64,000 nt of DNA from Theropithecus gelada (Eukaryota; Chordata; Mammalia; Primates; Cercopithecidae): the NCBI RefSeq assembly GCF_003255815.1, contig NC_037682.1, positions 10,105,121 through 10,169,120 of the forward strand, in the 5' to 3' direction. The position numbers were made by a program, and so were the translations under genes. Position 1 is the stretch's first letter. Every line of letters begins with the position of its first letter. Positions 45,125 to 55,386 of this stretch are shown here, piece after piece. The notes under the pieces were generated by a model. That model saw nothing but the letters and a program-made list of their open reading frames with translations. It was not told the DNA's origin and ran no database searches.

Positions 45125-45893
45125 TAGGAAAGAAAAAAGCGACATATTGTGATTCTTTGCTGATAATAATATGATTATTGACATAGAAAATCCAAGAGCT
45201 TCTACAAACTTTGAAAAGTGATAAAGGTTTGGCAGAGTTGCTGGATATAAGATCAATGTATATTATAAAAAATCAATAATACTTCTATGCCCAGCAATAA
45301 TTGACTAGAAAACATGTTATAAGAAGGCATCGCTTACAATAGCAGCAAAAACCATGGGGAATTGAGATTTCAAGAGAGGGAGTGATGTGCAGGATCTTTA
45401 TGGAGGAAAGCATAAAATATTGCTGCAGAACACAGATGTCATGAATAAATAAAGATCTATAGCGTGTTCATGGATAGAAAGACTCAAAACCATAAACAAA
45501 ATGATGCTTCCTAGATTAATCTATAAAGTTAACAGAATACCAATCAATTCTGAATGGGGCTTTTCAGGGAACTCGATAATATAATCCTAAAATGCAAATG
45601 CAAAATAAAGGACCAAGAATAGCCAAAACAATTTCAAACAAGAACAACAAGTCAAGGTATGAGGAAGGATTTCCCCTACCAGGTATCAAGACTTATAAAG
45701 CTGTGATCATTTAAACAATGTGATAGCAACACAGGATAGACAGATACACCCAGAATACTGAACCCCAGAAATTTGATTTAATAAAATCAGTAAGGAAGTG
45801 GGTGGATAAAATAAATCCTGTTGGGTCCATTGGTTGTCCATTTGAAACAAAATTAACGTAGGTTCCAGCCTCACACTATAGCAGACACCAGGG

Positions 45894-46259
45894 TGTCCGG
45901 GCCACTCTCCCTTCAATCCCCCGACCCACTGCATATAAAGATGTCCCCTGTGAACACCCATGGCCCTCTGAGACCTCAGGGCATCCACTCACCTTGCAAG
46001 AACAGTAGCTGGAAGAACCAGGGAGTCATTGTCCCAGGAGTAGGGTCTGGTAGTGCTGGTGGTGATGGGCAGAGGCTGAAGGATAATACCACAGCTTCCT
46101 GGCCCCTCCAGAGGGACAGTTGTGAGGTGTGCCCTACACCACCTCCCCACCATTCCCAGTGGTGCCTGCTCATCAGTGTACCCTTCCTTGGACTTCTTTC
46201 CCTTCCCCTCTTCCACCCAAATCCTTGTCTCAGGATCAACCCCTGGGGAAACCCAGGGT
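45894..46259. mobile_element. LTR-like insert of unknown family inside L1
   Basis: GC-richer block interrupting collinear L1. It begins 'tgtccgggccactctccctt', carries a TATA-like 'gcatataaagatg' near 45932, and is flanked by a direct repeat ccaggg (45888-45893 and 46253-46258). No A tail, which argues against a LINE-mobilised copy. It could be a solo LTR or a non-transposon insertion. Confidence 0.4.
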
Positions 46260-47032
46260 AGATAGCACTGTGCCAAAACCAATGTCCATAAAGCTTCCAA
46301 AGTTAAAAAGCAAAACTGTAAAACATTTATAAGTGGAAAGTACAGGAGAAACCTGCTTTTGATCTCTGCATAGGGGAAGGATTTCTTAAATGCTACGTGA
46401 AAAGCACATCATAAAAGAAAAGATTGATAAATGTGACTAGGTTAGAATGGAGTGTTTCTGTTCAACATAAGACACCATCAACAAAGTGGAAACAACAAAC
46501 CGCCGATTCAGAATAGGTATCTGCAGCAAAAGATCGTGACCAGAAAATGTAGGAACATCCTAGGGAGAACGAAAATAAGACAAAAATGGGAAAATGGACA
46601 AAAGACAGAAATAGAAAATCCCCAAAATAAAATACATAAATGACCAAGAAACAAAAAAATATAGATTCTGTCTCCATAATGTTTAAGGAAAAGCAAATTA
46701 AAACAATGAGATCATCACATTTTAACTGCCAGCTTGGCAGAATTTTGGAAGACGGAAACAGCGTCGGGGGAAGAACACACTCAGACTCTTTTGCTGCAAA
46801 CAGGAATTGGTGTAACCTTTTGGAAGAACCATTTGATGATATTCAAAAACGTTTGAAGTGCTTACTTACACCCAGGACTCAGTCATCTCACTTTTAGAAA
46901 TGTCCCCTACAGAAATAATAGCATGAGTATATAAAAAAATTAAAGGTTGTTTTTCTAATTTGTTAGTAAATAGAAAAATAAAAAAGGAAACCTAAATGTC
47001 TCTCAGTAAAGAATTTTAGCTTAAATGAAGGT

Positions 47033-47346
47033 AGGCCGAGCGCGGTGGTTCATGCTTGTAATCTCAGCACTTTGGGAGGCTGAGGTGAGATGATCGCTTG
47101 AGCTCAGGAGTTCGAGATCAGCCTGGGCAACATGGTGAAATCCCGTCTCTACAAAAAAATACAAAAATTAGCTAGGTGTGGTGGCATGCACGTGTAGTCC
47201 CAGCTACTCAAAAGGCTGAAGTGAGAGGATCACCTGAGCCTGGGGAGGTCGAGGCTGCAGTGAGCGGGAATTGCGCCGCTGCACTCCAGCCTGGGCAACA
47301 GAACGAGACCCTGTCTCAAAAAATAAAATAAAATAACAAAATAAAT
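47033..47346 (+). mobile_element. Alu (AluJ-like), plus, in L1
   Basis: Full-length with an AAATA-rich tail. Perfect 10-bp flanks aaatgaaggt at 47023-47032 and 47347-47356. Confidence 0.95.
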
Positions 47347-47790
47347 AAATGAAGGTCTACTACTCGGCCATTAAAAGGCAGATGGTGAAATGTGGTCTAC
47401 ACAGACAGTGGAATATTATTTAGCCCTAAAAAAGAAGGAAATTCTGACATATGCTGCAACATGGCTGAACCTGAAAAGACTAGGCTAAGTGAAAGCCAGT
47501 CACAAAAGGGCAAGAACTGTGTGATTCCGCTTACAGGAGGTACCTGGAGCAGTCAGGTTCAGGGAGTCAGAGAACAGAAGAAAGGTTCCCAGGGCTGGGG
47601 TCGGGGATGGGCCGTCAGCATTTAATGGGCACAGAGCTTCAATCTGGGAAGATGAAAAAGGGCTGGAGATGGATGGATGGTGAAGATGGTTGCACAGCAA
47701 TGTGAATGTACTTAGTGCCACCGAACTATGCACTTATAAATGGTTAAAATGGTCAATTTTATGTTATATACATTTTACCACAATTTTTTT

Positions 47791-48448
47791 AAAGGCAAGG
47801 AGTGGATAAACATCTATTGACCTAGAAAGTGCTGTGCATTTGTGCAGTAAACACTCCCTGTGCTCCTTGGTATGGCAGATGAGGTTGTGGGGTGAGGCAG
47901 ATGCTCTGGCAAGCAAGAAAAATGAGGTCCCTGCACTCATGGGGTCGACTTCCAGTGGAAGAAAAGTCAGCAAGTGAGGTCATCCTAGAGCCATCGTGTT
48001 ACAGAGAAAATACAGGAAATGGAACAAGGGTGGGAGTGCGGGGCGGGGTGGGACAGAGAGCCCGGGGGAGCCTCTTTGAGAGGGTGACTTCGATCCAGTG
48101 TCTGAGTGCCAGTGGGATTTCCTGAGATTCCCTTCTTACTGCTCAGCTCGCAACACATTTGATCCCATCTCCCCCTTCTCCATGGGGCCGAGAGAGATGC
48201 CTGGATTCTGAGGGGTAAATCCTTCTCAGTTAATAAAGAAAAGCTTTGTTAAAACAAACAAACAAACAAACAAACACAAAAACCAGGGGTTTAAAAAGAA
48301 GTGAAATAATTTAGCCAGGATTAGTATTCACAAGAGAGAAAGTAAGCGTTATGTTTACTTTCTTTCTGGTGGTTGAGGGTGCTGTCTCCAACACTGTAGA
48401 GGATTTTAGGAAGAAAAGTGACACCTCAGCATGGCCAGTCCTGAGGAA
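47791..48448. other. Possible L2 remnant and single-copy sequence
   Basis: 47860-48130 ('gaggtccctgcactcatggg', 'ctctttgagagggtgacttc') resembles old L2-type text. An (AAAC)6 microsatellite lies at 48251-48276. No gene seen. Confidence 0.4.
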
Positions 48449-48605
48449 GGACAGGACAGACGAGGCACAGGACAGGGGAGGCACAGGACAAGCGAGGCGC
48501 AGGACAGGCCAGGCGCAGGACAGGCGAAGCGCAGGATGGGGGAGGCGCAGGACAGGCGAGGCGCAGGACAGGCGAGGCGCAGGACAGGCCAGGCGCAGGA
48601 CAGGG
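48449..48605 (+). repeat. 16-bp CpG-bearing minisatellite, about ten copies
   Basis: Unit cgcaggacaggcgagg, repeated with variants (cacaggacaggggagg at the left, cgcaggatgggggagg in the middle, several 'ggccagg'). Left copies have 'cac', right copies 'cgc'. The frames through it are arginine/glycine-rich artefacts. Confidence 0.95.
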
Positions 48606-48859
48606 TGATATTGCTTTGTCCTCAGTCTGTGGGGCTCCTTTCTCCTACCCCCGCTTGAGATAAATCTCAGGCAGGCACATGATCCCAGGCGATGTAAGTC
48701 ATGTCCTCACTTCTAGATCCAAGAACAGCCTTGGTTCAGTAATTATGACACCCGAGACCAGGTGATAATCCAACTCTCCATCTCACTGAAGGCCGAGGCT
48801 CAGCCCACTGCAAGAAAGAAGCTGCCAGTGGCTGCCGGGGATGAAGGCGGAGGTTCTTT
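48606..48859. other. Single-copy stretch
   Basis: Nothing recognised. Confidence 0.4.
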
Positions 48860-49120
48860 TTTTCCTTACATCTATTTCTCTAAATTGGGGTGAAATTCAT
48901 GTTACATAAAATTAACCATTTTAAAGTGTACTGTTTCCGTGCCATTTAGTACCTTCACGATGTTGTAAAGCCACCACCTCTATCAAGTTCCAAAACATTT
49001 TCCTTGCCTGAAAGAAAATCTCGTACCCGTTCAGCATTGCTCCCTATTCCCCACCGGCTCCGCCCGGGCTCCGTCAATGGGCTCTCTGTCTCTGGATTTT
49101 CCTGTTCCGGTCATTGACTG
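48860..49120 (-). mobile_element. L1M 3' end, minus
   Basis: Reverse of the L1M 3' UTR: 'ggtgaaattcatgttacata', 'ttaaccattttaaagtgtac', 'ccaccacctctatcaagttc', 'tctctgtctctggattttcc'. The only clear minus-strand L1 in the window. Its distal part lies within the left arm of the inverted repeat. Confidence 0.7.
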
Positions 49121-49166
49121 GGGACTGCTCCGCAGGAGAAGCTCTCAGGAAGTGAGGGAAGCAGAT
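49009..49166 (+). repeat. Inverted repeat, left arm (158 bp)
   Basis: Reverse complement of 49689-49846 with 8 mismatches by my hand alignment (about 95% identity) and no gaps. The arm starts at 'tgaaagaaaat', within the L1 fragment, and ends at 'gggaagcagat'. Confidence 0.9.
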
Positions 49167-49688
49167 GAGGGGGGTGCAGGCCAGGCAGGCACCTGCCCTC
49201 AGGTTGAGTCTCAGGTTCTGATCTAAGGAGGCTCTAGATAGTAAACCCCACTGCAGGGCTGTCCCAGCTTGAAGCAACGGAGCTGGTCTTTTGTCCCCTT
49301 GATTCATCAGCCATTGGCTGTGGCCTGTCTGCAGTGGGAAGGGGACTTTACACCCCAGTAGCTCCGTTGGCTGAGGTCAAGGAGAAGACGGGAAACTCCA
49401 TGCCACTAACAGCCCCTCTCGCAGCTGCTGATGGATAGACTTGTGCCCTGGCCAAGTGAAGGGGTCTGGGCCAGGCACCAGGCTGTCCACTACAGCCCGC
49501 CCCTTGCACCATTCAGACCTGCTTGCTTCTCACATGGAGTCCACTCCGTGCAGGCCCAGCTTCTCCAGGACAATCAGAAACACTCCCTGGGGAAACAAAC
49601 GGCCACAAGGCAGGCTCATGGGAAGGACTAGGCGCCCCATTGCTGCCGCTGACCCCAAGGCCTTAACTGATCCATGCTGTCAGCCTGG
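49167..49688. other. 522-bp single-copy spacer between inverted arms
   Basis: No repeat or gene recognised in the spacer. Confidence 0.5.
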
Positions 49689-49846
49689 ATCTGCTTCCCT
49701 CACTTCCTGAGAGCTTCTCCTGCAGAGCAGTCTCCAGTCAATGACCGGAACAGGAAAATCCAGAGACAGACAGCCCACTGATGGAGCCCGGGCGGAGCCA
49801 GTGGGGAATAGGGAGCAATGCTGAATGGGTACGAGGTTTTCTTTCA
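49689..49846 (-). repeat. Inverted repeat, right arm (158 bp)
   Basis: Starts 'atctgcttccctcacttcct' and ends 'ggttttctttca'. The left arm continues into the rest of an L1 3' end and this arm does not, so this is the derived copy. Confidence 0.9.
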
Positions 49847-49913
49847 CGCCTGTCCTATCAGCTTACACGCATGCCTTTCCCCCAGCCCTTCTTGTTCCTA
49901 AACTTCCAATCTT

Positions 49914-50181
49914 TTTGTTGTTGTTGTTGTTTTGAGATGAAGTCTTGCTCTGTGGCCCAGCCTGGGGTGCAGTAGAGCAATCTCAGCTCAATGCAACCTC
50001 CACCTCCCAAGTATCTGGGATTACAGGCATGTGTCACCACACCCAGCTAATTTTTGTATTTTCAGTAGAGACGGGGTTTCACCACGTTGGCCATGCTGAT
50101 CTTGAACTCCTGACCTCAGTGATCTGCCCACCTTGGCCTCCCAAAGTGCTGGGATTACAGGCGTGAGCCACCGAGTCCGGC
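49914..50181 (-). mobile_element. Alu, minus
   Basis: (TTG)n tail, both arms, end 'ccgagtccggc'. Target duplication of 16 bp with one change: ctaaacttccaatctt / ctaaacttccagtctt at 49898-49913 and 50182-50197. Confidence 0.95.
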
Positions 50182-50197
50182 CTAAACTTCCAGTCTT

Positions 50198-51383
50198 GCT
50201 CCTTCTAGACTCCTGACTCACTAGCTAAGCCACTGTCCATGAGCCCATGTACATTCTTTCCTCAAGCCACTTCTCTCTTCACACAAGGTAGATGACCAGG
50301 TGCACTGCTGACCGCCTGCCGCTGTCTTTGAGGACCACCCTGGGAGGGCTGTGGTGCAGCAGCCACCCACGTTCAGCTCACGGGAACACGTCCACTAGGG
50401 TGAGACTGCAGCCTATCTCCGCTGGTCACAGGGAAACTCCCAGGATGTGAGCTGAGGGGAGGCTTTGGTGCCTCATGGCTAGAGGCAGGGGGTCTGGACC
50501 ACAAAGCTCCTGCCTTGGGGAACTTTGGGAGCCCAATCCCTGATATACCGCTTGTACCTCATGATGGATGCCTGGCCTTGTGATTTGGTGACTCATCGGC
50601 TCATGGTGAAAAGCTGTGTCCACTTGATCACTTGATGTCCCCTGGTCAGATGCTCAGTTTCTCTCAGTGCTTAGGGACACATCCAGAGCCCTTCTCTGCT
50701 GCAGATGGCATGAAGTTGTTCCAGCACCCTCGGGGTCTGCACTGTGGCTTTCCTATTGGGGCCTGCCAGGGACACCACATGGTGACCCTCTCCACTACAG
50801 ATACCCCGTGTAGCATGGGGCCTGCAGAGTCACGTGTCCCAAGCACAGTTGCTCATAGAACTGCAGCTCCAAGCTAGCAGCCTTCTGTGTCCCTCAAGAA
50901 ACAGGCGAAAACTGGACCCCCAAGTGCTGAGTATGCCACCTCCAAACTCAAAGAGTCCTGCCAGAAGTCACGCCTCCTTCCACGTGGTAGGAAGGACAGG
51001 TGCAGTAACCACCCTTTACCTTGCAGGAGATAGCCCAGCATGGCCAGACCACTGGCCCCATCAAACCCCCACAGCATGGCAGCCCCTGAGCCTTCCCATT
51101 TATCCCTCATCCTCCTCCCACACATATTCTACCAAAGCTTCCAAGGAACCTGCTGCTTCTTGCTCTGTAGGTCTGGTTAACAAGATGGTGCTCCTCATAC
51201 TGACCAATGTGGTGGCCTGGAGGCTGCCCCAATGGGCTGGGTCCCTTCAGACTATGTTGTGATAGAGAACAGGAAAATTGACGTAGCCCTGGAGTAAGGC
51301 TGTGAATGTACACAGCTGCATTCTATATATCCATGATGACCTTACCCAGCTCCAGTGAAGATGCTCCTTATTTGCAAGGACAA
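50198..51383. other. Possible old ERV internal sequence; no intact gene
   Basis: Phrases such as 'gaacacgtccactagggtga', 'ctcatggctagaggcagggg' and 'ggcctggccttgtgatttgg'-like text suggest to me an old MaLR/ERVL-type internal region, but I cannot verify it. The 142-codon frame at 50834-51262 has no recognisable domain. Confidence 0.3.
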
Positions 51384-51619
51384 GGCAGGAGAATCATTTG
51401 AGCCCAGGAGTTCAGTAGGGAGACCCCAACTCTACAAAAAGTACAAAAATTAGCCAAGCATGGTAGCATACGCCTGTAGTCCCAGCTACTCAGGAGGCTG
51501 AGGCAGGAGGATCTATTAAGCCCGGGAGGTCAGGGCTGCAGTGAGCCAGGATTGTGCGGCTGCACTCCAGTAGCCTGGGCAACACAGCGAGATCCTGTCT
51601 CTGGAAAAAAAAAAAAAAA
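51384..51619 (+). mobile_element. 5'-truncated AluJ-like, plus
   Basis: 'ggcaggagaatcatttgagc' to a 15-bp A tail. The duplicated 'agtagcctgggcaac' text and overall divergence are AluJ-like. Confidence 0.8.
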
Positions 51620-51754
51620 GATACGCTTGGGGAGACCACTCTGTTAAATTCGTGGTTCCACAATGCCACAATGCATCAATGCATATGATTTTTGCAGGGG
51701 CCACACTTGTGCATTCAATAGAGTTATGACAAAGACCCCTCCTTCTGCATTCTT

Positions 51755-52079
51755 TTTTTTTTTTTTTTTTTTTTTTTTTGAGGTGGAGTCTCGCTCTGTC
51801 GCCCAGGCTGGAGTGCAGTGGCACGATCTCGGCTCACTGCAAGCTCCACCTCCCAGGTTCACGCCATTCTCCTGCCTCAGCCTCCCAAGTAGCTGGGACT
51901 ACAGGCGCCCACCACCACGCCCAGCTAATTTTTTGTTTGTTTGTTTGTTTTTTGTATTTTTAGTAGAGACGGGGTTTCACCATGTTAGCCAGGATAGTCT
52001 CAATCTCCTGACCTCGTGATCCGCCCGCCTTGGCCTCCCAAAGTGCTGGGATTACAGGCGTGAGCCACCGCGCCCGGCC
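51755..52079 (-). mobile_element. AluY, minus
   Basis: 26-bp T tail, both arms, (TTTG)n in the middle linker, end 'accgcgcccggcc'. Perfect 14-bp target duplication ccttctgcattctt at 51741-51754 and 52080-52093. Confidence 0.95.
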
Positions 52080-52093
52080 CCTTCTGCATTCTT

Positions 52094-52988
52094 AAGTCTC
52101 TGAAGATGGCACTAATCTCCATCCTTCCTCCACAAATTCGATATTGACTGTGTTGTCTTCTCTGGGGTAGTGGGGAGGGGGATGGAGGAGAAAGGCAGTT
52201 TCAGGGGCTTCCATTGGGCCTAATGAGGCAGCTCACATGCTATAGGTCAAGGAACCAACATGAAGGCTCTCCCACCTGCCAGGAATTTCTACTCCATTTA
52301 CACATTCAGGAGCTTGGAGAATGACCACATGGTACGTCTCTGGACACACTGGAGGCCTATTGTGAGATGGACCTAGGCCAGGACTCCATTTATTACCTGG
52401 TTCCTATTACATCTTTACGGTTAACATGATGATGGCCTTTGGGTCCCTGGGTGTCAATGTCAATCTGAACCCTATATCCAAAAGTCCCTGAAAGATCTGG
52501 GAAATCCCCTTGTGGCAGCCCTGGAGATGCCACACAGCATCCCCTTGCCACAGGGCAGTGAGCTGACAGCCTCCACCATGGGTGACAGTGTTTAAGCCAA
52601 GGTCATGCTGCCCCAGGCAGCTCCCAGCAGTGACTACCTGCAGCAGGGGTAGGAGGCTCTGGCATTCCTTCCCTACATGGGACTCCTCTTTGAGCGATCT
52701 TGGTTCCAGAGCCTCTGCTGGGCTGGCCAGACTCCCTCCAAGCTGCACTGCAGTCGGAGGCTTTTCCTACCCAATCCTCCTTCCTTCCCCATCTCCTCTC
52801 ACAGGTGTCAGACCCTCCTCACAGCCTGAAAGTCCCCAGCACCCTTGTGCTCCCTCCTTTACCTGTTACAGGTGCTACCTCCATAAATTGCCTGCTTTTC
52901 TAACTCCATCCACCTGATTCCCACAGGACCAGAACTAGCCACGCCCTCTCCCCAGTGTACAGCTGCCGGAGAAAATGGCTAAGTTCCC
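52094..52988. other. Possible ERV internal remnant; no intact gene
   Basis: 'ctttgggtccctgggtgtca', 'gcagccctggagatgccaca' and 'gtcatgctgccccaggcagc' read to me like an old dispersed retroviral internal sequence continuing from 50198, at low confidence. No open gene. Confidence 0.3.
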
Positions 52989-53165
52989 TGTTATGTGTTG
53001 GATCACGCCCCCACCATTCCCCCTGGTACTGGGGAAATCCTGATCCCTAGGACCGTAAATGAGACCTTATTTGCAAATAGAGTCTTTGCAGATGATCAAG
53101 CTAAGATGAGGTTATTAGGATAGGCCCTAATTCATTATGACTGTGTCCTTATAAAAAGGAGAAAT

Positions 53166-53413
53166 TGGAGGTGGGAGGGTCACTTGAGGCCAGGAGTTCG
53201 AGGCCAGCCTGGGCAACACAGCAAGATCCCATCTCTAAAATTGTTTTAAAATTAGGCTGTCATGGTGGTGCACACCTATAGTCCAGCTACTCAGCAGGCT
53301 GAGATGGGAGGATCGCTTGAGCCCATGAAGTCAAGGCTACAGTAAGCCATGATCATGCCACTGCACTCCATTCTGGAGTGTAGACAGTGCAAGACCGTCT
53401 TAAAAACAAAATA
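53166..53413 (+). mobile_element. 5'-truncated AluJ-like, plus
   Basis: 'gaggtgggagggtcacttga' to 'caagaccgtcttaaaaacaa', with strong divergence. Confidence 0.8.
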
Positions 53414-53651
53414 ATGGGTGGGGCAAGGAGAGAATTTGGACACAGAAACAAGTAAGCACATGGGCAGAACATCATGGGAAGATGAAGGCAGAGTTCAGGG
53501 TAATGCATCTCTAAACCAGGGAGCGCCTCCAAGACTGCCAGGGAGCTAGAAGAGAGGCAGCGCAGACACCCCTCATGGCCCTCATAAGGAACCAGCCCTA
53601 CTGATGCCTTGATTTTGGACTTCCAGCCTCCAGAACTGTGGGACAATGCAT

Positions 53652-53655
<4 letters not shown>

Positions 53656-53682
<27 letters not shown>

Positions 53683-53990
53683 GACGGAGTCTCACCCTGT
53701 CACCCAGGCTGGAGTGCAGTGGCACGATCTTGGCTCACTGCAAGCTCTGCCTCCCGGGTTCATGCCATTCTCCTGCCTCAGCCTCCCAAGTAGCTGGGAC
53801 TACAGGTGCCCACCGCCATTCCTGGCTAATTTTTTGTTGTTGTTGTTGTTGTTGTTGTTTTTGTATTTTTAGTAGAGATGGGTTTTCACCATGTTGAGCC
53901 AGGATGGTCTCGATCTCCTGACCTTGTGATCCACCAGCCTCAGCTTCCCAAAGTGCTGCGATTACAGGCATGAGCCACTGCGCCCAGCCA
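53656..53990 (-). mobile_element. AluY, minus
   Basis: T tail of about 27 bp, (TTG)8 in the linker, end 'ctgcgcccagcca'. Perfect 15-bp target duplication ggacaatgcatttct at 53641-53655 and 53991-54005 inside the MLT1 LTR. Confidence 0.95.
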
Positions 53991-54040
53991 GGACAATGCA
54001 TTTCTATTGTTTAAACCACCCAGTCTGGGGCAGGTTTTGA

Positions 54041-55065
54041 GAACAAGTTCAGGTCTGGAAACAGCAGGGGATCATTCCTTTCTGTTGGGGCATCCGGCCT
54101 TGGCCTTCTGTTCATCCATTCTTGGTTGCTTTTCATTCTATTTGTTGAACAAAACCCTTGCTGGCTGCCTAGACACCTTTCCCCTGGAAACGCTATGTCC
54201 TATGAGCCATTTCCATAGGCCAGGCAGGGCAGGCTCCCCCACGGCTGTCCCAACCCTGCTGTCCATTCTGATCCTCTGGTTTGTGACAGACAGTTAAGTG
54301 TTGCCCTTTGACCTGGGCTACTCGGGAATGCAGCCATCCCTGTGGCTATGGGAGAGCTCAGATCCATGGCAGCCCACCCCTGCCAGGCCTAGGCCACTGA
54401 GGACAACCCCTGCAGGGCTGCTCAGCAATGCCCATGTCTCCTTGACAGCTCAGACCTTATCATTTGGGTAAAGAGCTGGAACGTCCCAAAGAACTTGGCC
54501 AGCTGGTGGGTTTTCCACCCTGTTCCGTGGTGAGCAGGTCTGTGCAAATCTACCTGCAAAGGCCAAGGGAACTGAGAGGCTGAAGAAAGAGGCTGACAAA
54601 TCCAGTTTCTTGTAAAGAAATATTTAATAGGGACTTAGGAACAGAAGTGATGTTCCGGGCAGCCACAAAACGGTAGATCCCCACATCTGCCCTGCAGAAA
54701 GTACTTTTATGTAGCAAGCTTTTAGGGTAAAACATGTGCAGGTGGCCATGCCTCCGACTTCATTGCAAAACTCATATCTACTTGGGGAGTGGGTGAGCTA
54801 AGCATCTTTACAAAGGGTTATGTATTGTACAGGCATTGTTTAAAGAGCTTACTGCAGAGCACCCTGGTATGTGGGGGTGAAACATGCATCATCATATGGC
54901 GGTTTTAAGATGGCATCACTCTTGTCGTGCTGTTCTCCTGTACAACCTACAACAGAAGAGCCATTCTGGCTTGTCCACTTCTCTGAGACTTTGCATACCT
55001 TCCTCCAAGGCTGTTTTGACATCTCCACTTCATCGTCTATGCACTATCACTTCTTCCAAGCTTTC
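54041..55065. other. Unassigned stretch, no gene seen
   Basis: 54590-55065 ('aaatatttaatagggactta', 'ggcagccacaaaacggtaga', 'ttttaagatggcatcactct') looks like a dispersed repeat I cannot name. Nothing coding recognised. Confidence 0.35.
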
Positions 55066-55080
55066 AAGAACCCTCTCAAG

Positions 55081-55371
55081 TGCCAGGCACTGTGGCTCAC
55101 ACCTGTAATCCCAGCACTTTGGGAGGCCGAGGCAGACAGATCACTTGAGGTCAGAAGTTTGAGACCAGCCTGGCCACCATGGCAAAACCCCATCTCTACT
55201 AAAAAAAAAATTACATTAGCTGGGCATGGTGGTGCATGCCTGTAATCCCAGGTACTTGGGAGGCTGAGACAGGAGGATCACTTGAACCTGGGAGGTGGAG
55301 GTTGTAGAGCCAAGATTGCACCACTTTACTCCAGCCTGGGCGACAGAGAGAGATTCTGTCTCAAAAACAAA
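55081..55371 (+). mobile_element. Alu, plus
   Basis: 'tgccaggcactgtggctcac' to a CAAAA tail. Target duplication aagaaccctctcaag / aagaaccctcccaag at 55066-55080 and 55372-55386. Confidence 0.95.
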
Positions 55372-55386
55372 AAGAACCCTCCCAAG

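Larger units (their letters stand above)
41180..47790 (+). mobile_element. Old L1 (ORF2 to 3' UTR) expanded by nested insertions
   Basis: L1 blocks in order: ORF2 N-terminal part (41180-41618, 41936-42333), middle (43214-43759, 44088-44317), reverse transcriptase/C-terminal part (45125-45893, 46285-47032), end and 3' UTR (47357-47790, including 'ggctgaacctgaaaagacta' and 'gttgcacagcaatgtgaatg'). Between them lie five Alus, two LTRs and one LTR-like insert. No frame is intact. Taken as one insertion because order and strand are collinear. Confidence 0.8.
52989..54040 (+). mobile_element. MLT1B-like LTR split by two Alus
   Basis: Blocks in order: 'tgttatgtgttggatcacgc', 'gcaaatagagtctttgcaga', 'gactgtgtccttataaaaag'; Alu; 'ccttgattttggacttccag', 'cctccagaactgtgggacaa'; AluY; 'tctattgtttaaaccaccca'. 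Truncated at its 3' end. Confidence 0.8.

Noticed and set aside
48449..48605. CRISPR-like array
   Set aside because: Direct tandem units without spacers in a primate genome; a minisatellite explains it.
48351..48658. Arg/Gly-rich frames over the 16-bp minisatellite
   Set aside because: Tandem repeat artefact. The unit is not a multiple of 3, so frames rotate through the repeat.
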